Shown here in pieces: positions 1-7,200 of a DNA stretch of 64,000 bases. Origin of the DNA: a virus; the IMG/VR virus record IMGVR_UViG_3300037278_000114, positions 1 to 64,000 of that record. One strand, given 5' to 3'. The notes beneath the pieces are model-generated. The model did no database searches, was not told the origin of the DNA, and saw nothing but the letters and a program-made list of their open reading frames with translations. Each line of letters begins with the position of its first letter. Position 1 is the first letter of the stretch. A program made the position numbers and the translations under genes.

Positions 1-38
1 TCGGCCTCAGTGGCCTTGCGAATGTGTGTCATGCTCAT
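1..38 (-). CDS. N-terminus of a gene running off the left edge
   Basis: The start ATG lies at 38, with an AGGAGG ribosome site five bases upstream. Twelve codons are visible (MSMTHIRKATEA). A second in-frame ATG lies at 32. Too short to identify. Confidence 0.55.
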   Translation of the reverse strand, partial: MSMTHIRKATEA

Positions 39-154
39 AAATGCCTCCTGTTGGTACATACGCTGGGGGCGGCTTAGAATTAACCCCTCACTTGTATATG
101 TCCAGCTTTCAGGCAATATGAGCGGCTGACCTCACATTTATTTTGGCGTTGAAC

Positions 155-604
155 TTAATTCTGATACAACTTGATTTCAAACGGCGGGACTTCCATCTTC
201 CCGTATGGCTTGAACTCATCAAATCTGTGCTCCCCCGGCTTGGCCTCAACAAAGTAGCCAATCGTCTCCGGGTATACCTGCCCAAACTTCTCACGCATGT
301 ACGTGAACCGCTTCTTCTCCGCGTCCCACCGGGCTACTGTGGCGTTGCGGCACTTCCCGTGGTAGTACGCTTCGTGCTCAAGTTCCTCCAGCGGTACCAT
401 CGGCATCCCCGGCTTATGCTTCTCCGGTGTCGGACACTCCAGATAGCAGTTACCCTCTCGGACATAGGCATCAGCCTCTTCACGTGGAGTACCCCTGCCC
501 ACCATACGTTCCGCGACCGCTTCGGCTTCCTTACCGAAGACCCGCTCAGCACCACACTGCACACAAATCTTCCACTGTACATCCACGTACGTATCGAACT
601 TCAT
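155..604 (-). CDS. Hypothetical protein with Cys pairs (149 aa)
   Basis: Soluble, charged protein. CVQC near residues 14-17 and later Cys/His residues (CYLEC, HGKC) could form a zinc site. An AAAGG lies ahead of the ATG and overlaps the 3' side of the upstream tRNA-like element, so the gene is probably on the same transcript as the tRNAs. I do not recognise the family. Confidence 0.75.
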   Translation of the reverse strand: MKFDTYVDVQWKICVQCGAERVFGKEAEAVAERMVGRGTPREEADAYVREGNCYLECPTPEKHKPGMPMVPLEELEHEAYYHGKCRNATVARWDAEKKRFTYMREKFGQVYPETIGYFVEAKPGEHRFDEFKPYGKMEVPPFEIKLYQN

Positions 605-611
605 GCAAACC

Positions 612-716
612 TTTCTGTGCTGGATTCGAACCAGCGGTACCCCGGTACTTCGTGCTATGACACTTCCCGAAGAACTTCATCATAGTTAGGTTTAAGCCGC
701 TCACCCAACAGTAAAG
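612..716 (-). tRNA. tRNA-like element with an intact T-arm; body abnormal
   Basis: Positions 619-635 form a perfect T-arm (5-bp stem around TTCGAAT). The flanks CTTTACTGT and ACAGAAAG could pair as an acceptor stem with one bulge, and a GGT/ACC pair around AGCGGC resembles a D-arm. The part between D-arm and T-arm is too long for a normal tRNA. It either carries an unusual variable arm or insert, or is a decayed tRNA. One possible anticodon loop (ATGATGA) would read GAT (Ile), but the stem is only 4 bp. It lies 14 nt downstream of tRNA-Ser. Confidence 0.35.
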
Positions 717-730
717 TAAAGCTTACAAGT

Positions 731-820
731 TGGCGGAGAAAGAGGGATTCGAACCCTCGATACCCTTGCGAGTATGCCACCTTTCCAAGGTGGTGCAATC
801 GACCACTCTGCCATCTCTCC
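731..820 (-). tRNA. tRNA-Ser (anticodon GGA), CCA encoded
   Basis: Complete class II cloverleaf. The acceptor stem starts GGAGAGA. The anticodon stem CCACC/GGTGG encloses loop TTGGAAA (anticodon GGA, reads UCC/UCU). The variable arm is TACTC-gcaa-GGGTA and the T-arm GAGGG-TTCGAAT-CCCTC. The 3' end GCCA is templated. A phage tRNA-Ser could balance codon supply or replace host tRNA cleaved by anticodon nucleases; RNA repair enzymes are encoded at 48.9-52.9 kb. Confidence 0.95.
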
Positions 821-827
821 AAAACTA

Positions 828-855
828 AAAAGCCACCCGAGTTGGGCGGCTTTGG
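828..855. terminator. Rho-independent terminator, bidirectional
   Basis: Hairpin AAAGCC-a-CCC / GGG-c-GGCTTT. On the minus strand it is followed by TTTTTAGTTTT. It lies between a promoter at about 975-1003 and tRNA-Ser, so a transcript from that promoter would end here after about 140 nt. Confidence 0.8.
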
Positions 856-891
856 TATCTTGCTGAAGTCTGTGTTTACTTATCCACAGTA

Positions 892-969
892 TCAAACGTT
901 CACCACGCCGCCGCCAGTCCATGAACTGGATGAGGTAGAGCTTGACGATATGGATAACGTGTTCTTCAT
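892..969 (-). CDS. Possible leaderless micro-ORF, Ser-rich (25 aa)
   Basis: The ATG sits 6 nt after a TATTAT -10 box, the spacing seen at several clear genes here. The product is Ser/Thr-rich and ends before the terminator at 828-855. The transcript may instead be a small RNA with no product. Confidence 0.3.
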   Translation of the reverse strand: MKNTLSISSSSTSSSSWTGGGVVNV

Positions 970-1109
970 GTCTGTATAATACTACCAAAGTTCGAAAAGT
1001 GAACAACTATTTTTTGAATTATTTCGCTGTAGCTTAGAATCTCCCCGGCTTCAAGGGCTTGCTCGTACAGGATACGGGCCTCTTCATGGGTGTAGGCGAT
1101 TGGTGACAT
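966..1109 (-). CDS. Small hypothetical protein (47 aa)
   Basis: ATG preceded by AGGAG. The acidic N-terminal half (AYTHEEARILYEQALEAGE) looks coding. The tail is read through the promoter at 976-1003. It follows the 72-aa gene by 6 nt. Confidence 0.5.
   Translation of the reverse strand: MSPIAYTHEEARILYEQALEAGEILSYSEIIQKIVVHFSNFGSIIQT
976..1003 (-). promoter_or_regulatory. Promoter TTCACT-N16-TATTAT
   Basis: The -35 TTCACT is at 998-1003 and the -10 TATTAT at 976-981, with the ATG of the micro-ORF 6 nt later. It lies within the 3' end of the 47-aa ORF at 966-1109. Confidence 0.6.
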
Positions 1110-1115
1110 CGGCTC

Positions 1116-1334
1116 CTACTGTCTCGCTACGTGCTCACGCTTTGCCAGCACCCGACGCAGGATTACATCGTAGGGCAGCAGAACTTCGTTGAACTCTTTG
1201 ACGGCCCATTCGTTGCCATCACCCGGCTCCAGATGAGCCCCAACGAATCCCATCCGCTTGGTGAGAGCACGACGGACGCCCAAAAGCCGCTTAGTGTTCA
1301 GCTTTTCGAGTTGCTCTTCGGTCAGTAGTTTCAT
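1116..1334 (-). CDS. Small hypothetical protein (72 aa)
   Basis: Helical, charged protein with a good GGAGG site. Its ATG overlaps the stop of the upstream Zn-ribbon gene (ATGA), so the two are probably translationally coupled. Not recognised. Confidence 0.7.
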   Translation of the reverse strand: MKLLTEEQLEKLNTKRLLGVRRALTKRMGFVGAHLEPGDGNEWAVKEFNEVLLPYDVILRRVLAKREHVARQ

Positions 1335-1462
1335 TTCTGCCTCCGTGCTTCACGTTCTTCTTCGGCTTCAATCTCACGTTCCAGTTTGCACTCCGGGCAT
1401 AGACACTCCCAGCCTACAGGCTCGAAGGGCTCACCACAGTTTTTGCAGTTCTTAAGTCTCAC
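1331..1462 (-). CDS. Zn-ribbon micro-protein (43 aa, GTG start)
   Basis: Two Cys knuckles, CKNC and CLCPEC, are followed by a Glu/Arg helix. The GTG start directly follows the stop of the 37-aa ORF (TAAGTG). A 16-codon ORF with a very strong AGGAGGA site (1459-1509) also ends on this GTG, so coupling through either reading is possible. Confidence 0.6.
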   Translation of the reverse strand: MRLKNCKNCGEPFEPVGWECLCPECKLEREIEAEEEREARRQK

Positions 1463-1576
1463 TTAATGTTCTCTAAGCACTTGAGAAGAGTTGCGTGTGA
1501 CAGCTTCATGCTCTTCCTCCTGACTCGTGGCGTTCTCAGGAATGACCACAACCATATGAACTTGCTTGTCCGCCAT
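1463..1576 (-). CDS. Small hypothetical protein (37 aa)
   Basis: ATG immediately after the ligase stop (TAAATG), with GGAGG inside the ligase 3' end. Composition is plausible but there is no recognisable domain. Confidence 0.45.
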   Translation of the reverse strand: MADKQVHMVVVIPENATSQEEEHEAVTRNSSQVLREH

Positions 1577-3451
1577 TTAGACCGCCTCCGTTGCAAACCC
1601 TGCGGCCTTCACCGTGACTCCAGCATCGGCCAGAGTCTTGACGACCCAATCCTTCCCGACCTTTTCAATCTTCGCACCCTTGGCAACCAGTTCATCGAAC
1701 TTGGTCAGCTTCGACTTACCGGCCCCGGAGTCGCCCACGATAAGGTGGGTGAGGTTCTTGGACACGCCAGACTTCGCAACAGCACCGAGAGATTCAAACT
1801 TCTTCGTGAGGTCGTCGCGGTCTACGAAGTCAAACTCGCCAGTGATGCAGAACGCCACACCAACCAGAGGCTGAGCCCCTGCATTCTGCGTGACGGTAGG
1901 CTCAGGACGAACACCAGCACGGTACAGGGCCTCGCAAATGGAACGGTTCACAGGGTCGAGAGACCACTTCAGCAGAATCTCGCTCTTGACATCGCCCATG
2001 CCTTCGATGTTGCTCTTGGACGCAGCCTCCAGCTTGGAGCACAGGGTGAGCATGTCACCAGACTCCAGCTTGAGTTCCTTCGCCAGCAGCTTACCCAAGG
2101 TGCGACCGACCATCGGGATACCGAAGGCAGAGAGCCACTTGTTCCACGGGGCCGTCTTGGCCTTCTCCATGCTGCGGAGCATCTTCAGGACGGTGACGTT
2201 GAACCCCTGCTTGTTCATCAAGGCAAGGAACTTGGTCTCACCCGGCTCTTCACCATACTTGACTTGAAGAATGTTGAGTTCACGAAGAGCTTCAACTTGG
2301 AACTCGAACAACTCACCGATGTTGCGTGCGAACTCGCCCTTGATGATGCGGGTCGCCATATCGTCGGCCAGACCATCAATTTCAAGGATGTCGCGAGAGC
2401 CGATGTAGCTGAACAGGTCACGCACGCGACCGGGGCATACACCGTTCTCGCAGAAGCGAGTGGTGATTTTGCTCTTGGGGTCAGTCCATACCGTGATGAC
2501 CTTCTGGCACTCAGGGCAGACGGAGGGGAAGATGATGTCCTCGCCAGTGTCGTCCAGCACCTTGGTAATCTGCGGGATGACATCGCCGGAGCGAAGCATC
2601 TCAACCTTGGCTCCCAGCTTCAGGCCCATGGCGGTAATCCACGTCTCGTTGTTGAGAGTCGCACGGGTCACCGATGCACCAGCAAGCACAACCGGGTCAC
2701 ACGTCGCCACCGGGGTGAGGGCACCCTGACGACCAATCTGCCAGATGATTTCGCGGAGGTAGGTCGTGCCTGATGCCGACTGCGGCTTGAAGCACGTCAT
2801 CCAGTTCGTGAACTTCGATGCTACGCCAAGTTCCTTGCGAAGCTTGTGCGAGTCCACCTTGATGACCACACCGTCTGCACGGATGTCGGACTTGGAGTTC
2901 AGAGCGAGGATAGCATCAATAGCGGGAATCACTTCAGATTCCTTCTCCACCCGTATGCCGAGATACTTGGGGAACCCCACACTTTCCAATAGCTGCATCC
3001 GGTCATATGCCGAATCCGGCAAGTTAGCGTCTTCGGTGGGGGAGTACATGTCCCACGGTATCAGGATGAGGGCGCGGCTGGAGACAACTGACAGGTCTTT
3101 CTGTTTCAGAGTTCCCGCAGTAAGATTGCGGGTTGATGCGTAAGTCTTAGCCCCTTTGGCAGTCGCCTCCGCGTTGATGCGGTCGAGTTCTCCGTCACGC
3201 ATGACCAGTTCGCCCCGAACGCGAATCTCCTTTGCCATATCCAGTAGTGGAGCCTGAGCTAAAACCTGAGGAACATTACGGAGAGCCCTGACCTGAGCGG
3301 TCATATCCTCGCCTTCGGAGCCAGTGCCACGGGTAACAGCTTGGGTCAGCCGCCCGTTGACGTAGCATAGCTCGGCACTAACACCGTCTTGCTTGGCCTC
3401 AAACAAACAAACTACCGGATTCTTAGTAAGGGAACTCGCAGGTGATTCCAT
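1577..3451 (-). CDS. ligA: NAD-dependent DNA ligase, large C-terminal fragment (624 aa)
   Basis: Seals nicks in duplex DNA. Domains in order: adenylation domain with catalytic KQDG (Lys20) and DGVVIK (193-198); OB fold (about 230-305); Cys4 zinc finger (C312, C315, C334, C339); helix-hairpin-helix region; C-terminal BRCT (about 545-600). The NMN-binding domain Ia and the conserved HVRPMLS stretch that should precede Lys20 are missing; they are a separate gene at 5934-6326. An AGGAG site lies about 11 nt before this ATG, so the fragment has its own translation start. The intervening 2.5 kb carries genes on both strands, starting with a GIY-YIG endonuclease 30 bp away. Confidence 0.95.
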   Translation of the reverse strand: MESPASSLTKNPVVCLFEAKQDGVSAELCYVNGRLTQAVTRGTGSEGEDMTAQVRALRNVPQVLAQAPLLDMAKEIRVRGELVMRDGELDRINAEATAKGAKTYASTRNLTAGTLKQKDLSVVSSRALILIPWDMYSPTEDANLPDSAYDRMQLLESVGFPKYLGIRVEKESEVIPAIDAILALNSKSDIRADGVVIKVDSHKLRKELGVASKFTNWMTCFKPQSASGTTYLREIIWQIGRQGALTPVATCDPVVLAGASVTRATLNNETWITAMGLKLGAKVEMLRSGDVIPQITKVLDDTGEDIIFPSVCPECQKVITVWTDPKSKITTRFCENGVCPGRVRDLFSYIGSRDILEIDGLADDMATRIIKGEFARNIGELFEFQVEALRELNILQVKYGEEPGETKFLALMNKQGFNVTVLKMLRSMEKAKTAPWNKWLSAFGIPMVGRTLGKLLAKELKLESGDMLTLCSKLEAASKSNIEGMGDVKSEILLKWSLDPVNRSICEALYRAGVRPEPTVTQNAGAQPLVGVAFCITGEFDFVDRDDLTKKFESLGAVAKSGVSKNLTHLIVGDSGAGKSKLTKFDELVAKGAKIEKVGKDWVVKTLADAGVTVKAAGFATEAV

Positions 3452-3480
3452 CTCGATACTTTCTCCTACTTCTAGGATAC

Positions 3481-4119
3481 ATGAAAACGGCGGATATGAA
3501 GAAAATTATTTCAATCTACCAGATACGCAATCTGGTGAACGGCAAGCTATACATCGGGAGTTCCCTGTGGACGCAAAAACGATTCAACAAACACTCTTCC
3601 CTGCTTAGCAAAGGCACCCACCCTAACGCCCATCTTCAAGCCGCGTGGAACCTGTATGGTAAAGTTGCCTTCGCTTTTGAAATCCTCGAAGTATGCCCAC
3701 CGGACACGCTTGAGATAGACCTGCGTCAGAAGGAGGCTGGGTACATCAAAACGCTTGCTGCCGAGTACAACATGGCTGTTAGCACTACGGCACCGATGAC
3801 GGGTCGGAAACACTCGACACAGGTGGTTGAGGGTATTAGAGAGAGGATGAAACTGTTCCGACACACCGAGGAATCCAAGAAGAAAATTGCAGACTCCAAT
3901 CGCCGTAGAAAGGGGGAGACCCGCTCTGCTGCGGTGAGAGCAAAGCTGTCGGCGATTCATAAGGGGAAGAAGCATAAACCATTCTCCGATGAAGCTAGGA
4001 AGAACATAAGCGAGGCACAGAAGCGAAGGTTTCAAACTCAGGCACCAACCGGCTGTGCTGCTAGAGGAAAGGGGTGGAAGCACACCGAGGAAGCGAGGAG
4101 ACTGATGAAACGTGTTTAG
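3481..4119 (+). CDS. GIY-YIG homing endonuclease with NUMOD3 repeats (212 aa)
   Basis: The N-terminal GIY-YIG nuclease domain shows IYQIRN and LYIGSS. The rest carries several NUMOD3-type DNA-binding repeats (GRKHST, HTEESKKKIADSN, FSDEARKNISEAQ, HTEEARR). The start is ATG 3481 or 3496 (weak AGGA and GGCGG sites). It is divergent from the ligase C-fragment, only 30 bp away, and its stop overlaps the next minus gene by 4 nt. It is the likely agent of the ligA interruption. Confidence 0.9.
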   Translation: MKTADMKKIISIYQIRNLVNGKLYIGSSLWTQKRFNKHSSLLSKGTHPNAHLQAAWNLYGKVAFAFEILEVCPPDTLEIDLRQKEAGYIKTLAAEYNMAVSTTAPMTGRKHSTQVVEGIRERMKLFRHTEESKKKIADSNRRRKGETRSAAVRAKLSAIHKGKKHKPFSDEARKNISEAQKRRFQTQAPTGCAARGKGWKHTEEARRLMKRV

Positions 4120-4448
4120 TCCTCATCCCCTATTTCTCTGGTACACCAGCCACAGGGAGGGTACCCCATATGACAGTAGCAGCTAGTTGGAGCCTCATAC
4201 GGGAGTTCCGGTTCGGGTGCCGCTTTTGGTTTGCGGTTGGGGATGCCCAGCTTCTTGTTGAGGGCATACCTTTCTCTGGCCTTTCTCCTTCTTCGCTCGT
4301 TGAGCATCTCCGTTCGTTTACGCCCTTGTTCCTGCACTAAACGGGACAGGGCTTTGAATCCATCAAAAATGTCATATACGACATGAGAGCCAGAGTCATG
4401 CGATGCCCGTACAATCTTGTCGATTTCTTTCTTAGCCTCGTCGCTCAT
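4116..4448 (-). CDS. Hypothetical basic protein with a Cys-rich tail (110 aa)
   Basis: AAGGAGAT stands ahead of the ATG. An acidic/helical N-terminus is followed by a very basic ERRRRKARER stretch and a C-terminal cluster CYC..CGWC that may bind zinc. It lies inside the ligA gap, divergent from the ADP-ribosyltransferase-like gene (40-bp shared start region). Confidence 0.7.
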   Translation of the reverse strand: MSDEAKKEIDKIVRASHDSGSHVVYDIFDGFKALSRLVQEQGRKRTEMLNERRRRKARERYALNKKLGIPNRKPKAAPEPELPYEAPTSCYCHMGYPPCGWCTREIGDED

Positions 4449-4487
4449 CCGTGCATCTCCTTTTCTAATATCAAACCCACAGTAGGT

Positions 4488-5180
4488 ATGAAATTTCAGA
4501 GTAAGTTTCTCAATCCGATAATAGAAACACCCGCGTTCAAGCAATGGTTCTCTGGGTCTAAAGTTGTGGACGGCGTGGGTCAGCCCCTCCGTGTCTATCA
4601 TGGAACTACGGCTGATTTTGACTCCTTCGCGGGTTTGGCTTATTTCACGCCTGACCCTGAGTATAGTGAGAAGTTCACTGATGGGGGACACGGAAACCCT
4701 AATGGTGGGACTTTTGGAAGACCTGAGGGGGCGAAGACCATCCCTGTGTATTTGAAAATTGGCAACCCGCTCGATGCTCGACCCTTTGGGGAAGACTCCA
4801 TCACCGGCCAGCAGTATGCGGAGTTTATCGGTGCCAATAAAACTGACAAGTTCTTCGCACCCTGTTGGTCACTATCTCGCAGTGGCTCATGTCTCCTTTG
4901 CGGGAGTCGGCCACCCCACCCCGGCGACTCCAAGTGCCCGAACGCGGTGAACCGCATGGACGCTTCTGCCACTTTTTGGGAGCATCTGGGTCTGAGCAAA
5001 GCTGCGACGAAACGGGTTCTGTTGGAGAACGGGTATGATGGTGTCTTCATGGAAGAGTCCTTCAACGGTCTGAGTACCACCGCATATGTTACCTTGAATC
5101 CAAATCAAGTTAAGAGTGCCATCGGTAATAGCGGGGGGTTCACCCGTGACAAAAACCTGACCGCAAAATTTCAGGGGTAA
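4488..5180 (+). CDS. ADP-ribosyltransferase-like protein of the phage polyvalent (ART-PolyVal) type (230 aa)
   Basis: Family hallmarks seen: TPAFKQWFSGSKVVD near the N-terminus, VYHGTTADFDSF, YFTPDPEYSEKFT, VYLKIGNPLD, GYDGVF and the tail VTLNPNQVKSAIGNSGGF. Such domains transfer ADP-ribose from NAD to protein targets, often host proteins early in infection. An insert with two Cys pairs and a CPNAVNR stretch lies at about residues 120-165. It is one of few plus-strand genes and sits within the ligA gap. The target is unknown. Confidence 0.8.
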   Translation: MKFQSKFLNPIIETPAFKQWFSGSKVVDGVGQPLRVYHGTTADFDSFAGLAYFTPDPEYSEKFTDGGHGNPNGGTFGRPEGAKTIPVYLKIGNPLDARPFGEDSITGQQYAEFIGANKTDKFFAPCWSLSRSGSCLLCGSRPPHPGDSKCPNAVNRMDASATFWEHLGLSKAATKRVLLENGYDGVFMEESFNGLSTTAYVTLNPNQVKSAIGNSGGFTRDKNLTAKFQG

Positions 5181-5186
5181 GTTCCT

Positions 5187-5540
5187 TCAGGCTGTCGGCA
5201 CAAACACCCGGTAGTCTCTGGCGGCTTTCATGCACTCTTGCACTGAGGTCTTCTGAACTCTGGGTAAGCAGTTGAACTCCTCGACCAGAGCCGTAAGCGC
5301 GAAGAGGGCCTCGTCCAACCGATATGATTCTACCTCATCAGGGGGTAGTCCCTGTATGTCCCCACACAGGTCGCGTGGAACCGTGGTAGTTTCCTCCTTC
5401 AGTTTGGATAGTACCGAGATAAGGTTGCTCCGCGCTACAGCATAGTGAGCTACGATGCAATAATCTGAATCAACCGGGCCAGAAAGCTTCAGATACTGCA
5501 CTATAGCCTCTGTCAATTGTGCTTTCATTTCGCTATTCAT
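5187..5540 (-). CDS. Hypothetical helical protein (117 aa)
   Basis: The ATG overlaps the stop of the upstream 55-aa gene. Mostly helical with no motif recognised. Last gene of a short operon that begins with the ligA N-fragment. Confidence 0.65.
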   Translation of the reverse strand: MNSEMKAQLTEAIVQYLKLSGPVDSDYCIVAHYAVARSNLISVLSKLKEETTTVPRDLCGDIQGLPPDEVESYRLDEALFALTALVEEFNCLPRVQKTSVQECMKAARDYRVFVPTA

Positions 5541-5700
5541 CGTTGTTCTCATCAAGGCAGTCCTGTGAGCAGTGCCACGCACCATCTTCCGATGTAAAGT
5601 TCTCGCCGATACCCTCAGCAAAGCCGGGGTCAACCTCGGTTGCGGGGTACCGCTTGCCACATACATCACCACACGGGCAGATAATGTCATTGGGTCTCAT
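5533..5700 (-). CDS. Cys-rich micro-protein (55 aa)
   Basis: Shows CPCGDVCGK at the N-terminus and WHCSQDC near the C-terminus, a likely zinc ribbon. ATGA overlap with the upstream gene and an 8-nt overlap with the downstream one place it firmly in the operon. Confidence 0.7.
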   Translation of the reverse strand: MRPNDIICPCGDVCGKRYPATEVDPGFAEGIGENFTSEDGAWHCSQDCLDENNDE

Positions 5701-5924
5701 GAATTTACCTCCGTTCCGCCTGAAATCGTGGTCATATTCTGTAGGTTTATCTTGGCAAGTGTAGGAGCCTCCGGTAGTAATTCAACCGCCCCATCAATCA
5801 CTTGTTTCAATTCCTCTATCTGGTCTTTAGCGGTACACATAGGGCACTTGTTGAGAAACCCATCATGCGTCCATGAGACTATGCAACCGTCATGCGCTTC
5901 ACATATGTAAATGGCTGCTCTCAT
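5697..5924 (-). CDS. Zn-finger-like protein (75 aa)
   Basis: The N-terminal half has C8, C13 and CPMC (27-30), a probable zinc knuckle, followed by an acidic helix. AAGGGG precedes the ATG. It starts 9 bp after the ligA N-fragment. Confidence 0.7.
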   Translation of the reverse strand: MRAAIYICEAHDGCIVSWTHDGFLNKCPMCTAKDQIEELKQVIDGAVELLPEAPTLAKINLQNMTTISGGTEVNS

Positions 5925-5933
5925 AGTGTCCCC

Positions 5934-6326
5934 TTAGTCTGGAGTTCCTTGGAGTTCCTTGAAGAACTTCACCACGTCATCCTTGGTGTACTGGTTCTCG
6001 ATGGAGAGCATGGGACGTACGTGCTTGATGCGACCAGTGCTGACAGATGCTTGAGCGTTGAGGTTGTCCATCGCTGCATCCAACGCAGCGGGATTGGGAA
6101 CCACAGTCCTCAGCATGGAAGTCAGCGGACTATCTTCGATGTCACTACCCACGGCGTTCAATGCGGTCGCAAATTCCGCCAAGTCCGGGTTCGCGGCAAC
6201 AGCACCCTTGAGTTGGGCTTCGAGGGTGTCGTACTCGGCGTCCGTCATGATGGGGGCGGCGAGGACATAGTAGGCGTGCTGGGCTCCAAGGAGTTTGGCG
6301 TTGATGTCTTTTACGAACGTTTCCAT
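5934..6326 (-). CDS. ligA: NAD-dependent DNA ligase, N-terminal fragment (130 aa)
   Basis: Matches LigA domain Ia (NAD/NMN binding; AYYV...DAEYD at about residues 18-33) plus the start of the adenylation domain (HVRPMLS at 102-108). It ends at KELQGTPD, just before the strand that would carry the catalytic Lys. The rest is at 1577-3451. A TATACT box ends 6 nt before the ATG, so the mRNA is probably leaderless. The last codons contain a 10-bp direct tandem duplication. By family knowledge domain Ia is needed for the NAD-dependent adenylation step, so activity would require the two chains to assemble. Confidence 0.9.
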   Translation of the reverse strand: METFVKDINAKLLGAQHAYYVLAAPIMTDAEYDTLEAQLKGAVAANPDLAEFATALNAVGSDIEDSPLTSMLRTVVPNPAALDAAMDNLNAQASVSTGRIKHVRPMLSIENQYTKDDVVKFFKELQGTPD

Positions 6327-6332
6327 GTCTTT

Positions 6333-6338
6333 AGTATA
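6333..6338 (-). promoter_or_regulatory. -10 box TATACT, 6 nt before the ligA N-fragment ATG
   Basis: CGGGTATACT followed by six bases and the ATG. No good -35 hexamer is visible. The 100 bp upstream are AT-rich and carry no gene. Confidence 0.55.
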
Positions 6339-6429
6339 CCCGAAGTTACCACTATTTTGTTATTTTGTCATCAATTTCGGAAATATTTTTACCGCCTGAA
6401 AATAGGCACGCAAGTTGAACGACTCGAAA

Positions 6430-7200
6430 CTAAGCTCCGGCAGCGTGGCTGTGAACATGGGTTCCCTCGTTGAGCATCTGGTTGAATGAGGCGAGAATGG
6501 CTTGAGCATCCTGTTCCTCTACCATGAGATTACTCAGATAGAGAGACTGAACGTCGATGAACTTTTGCAAGCAAGTCCGGCACCGGGTGTCCTCGTTGGT
6601 CAGATGGGGGACACGGAGACCTTGGAAGCGAGACGCCAGCTTGCAACTGAGGAGCGTGGTGGTCTTCAGGGCTTCCTTCGCCCATTCGACCTGCGTGTTG
6701 ATGCGGTCGCGAGTATTCAGCTTGGCACGCTTCTCCCGGTGGTTCTTCTCCTGCGAGTCCTTACGCTTGGCAGAGCAAGCAGGGCAATACCGCTTGCGGG
6801 AGGCAGTGGGGATGAGCGTGGGGCACGCGATGCAAGGCTTCATGGAGTCAGCGTCACGCTTCTCCCGGCACTTCTTCCCGATGCGCTTGTAGTGTTCAAC
6901 AGGCTCGGCGTTGCACTCGTGGCAGAGACGTTCCTTCGCCGCAGTCTTATGGCTGCTGTACCACTTGTTCCGTGAGTCGGCATCGACAAATACAAAACTG
7001 GGTTCAGGACGGATAGCTTTGCTGGGGGCCTTGTAGGCACTGCGGATGACGACGGAGCGTCCCGGCTCTTCCTTACCAAGGCGAAGCAGCAACTTTTCCT
7101 TGGCGATGTCGATGCTGTCTTCTTGTACATCCACCATGTACCGACGAGCACGCCCGTCTGCAACCTCATCCTCATAGTAAAATGAGACACGAAAAATCAT
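6430..7200 (-). CDS. Multi-Cys zinc-finger protein (256 aa)
   Basis: Three or four CxxC pairs: CHEC, CIAC/CPAC and CRTC, set in a very basic middle region (KKCREKR, EKNHREKRAK), suggesting nucleic-acid binding. AAGGGAG is ahead of the ATG, which overlaps the stop of the HD hydrolase gene (ATGA). The family is not recognised. Confidence 0.75.
   Translation of the reverse strand: MIFRVSFYYEDEVADGRARRYMVDVQEDSIDIAKEKLLLRLGKEEPGRSVVIRSAYKAPSKAIRPEPSFVFVDADSRNKWYSSHKTAAKERLCHECNAEPVEHYKRIGKKCREKRDADSMKPCIACPTLIPTASRKRYCPACSAKRKDSQEKNHREKRAKLNTRDRINTQVEWAKEALKTTTLLSCKLASRFQGLRVPHLTNEDTRCRTCLQKFIDVQSLYLSNLMVEEQDAQAILASFNQMLNEGTHVHSHAAGA

Noticed and set aside
880-888. TTATCCACA, a perfect consensus DnaA box
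   Set aside because: Only one copy, no AT-rich unwinding region or further boxes nearby, and one match is about what chance gives in a window this size.
860-979. Plus-strand reading frame with a coding-like acidic tail (HELDEVELDDMDNVFFM)
   Set aside because: No ATG or GTG with a ribosome site; it would have to start within the terminator/tRNA region and is antisense to a promoter-terminator unit.
1466-2773. Long plus-strand open frame of 435 codons
   Set aside because: Antisense to the ligase fragment, which has clear domains; low-complexity Leu/Arg/His composition is typical of a mirror frame.
1577-6326. Split intein or trans-splicing group I intron as explanation of the broken ligase
   Set aside because: No intein splice motifs at either fragment end and no intron-like conserved core seen; the gap holds genes on both strands with their own starts.
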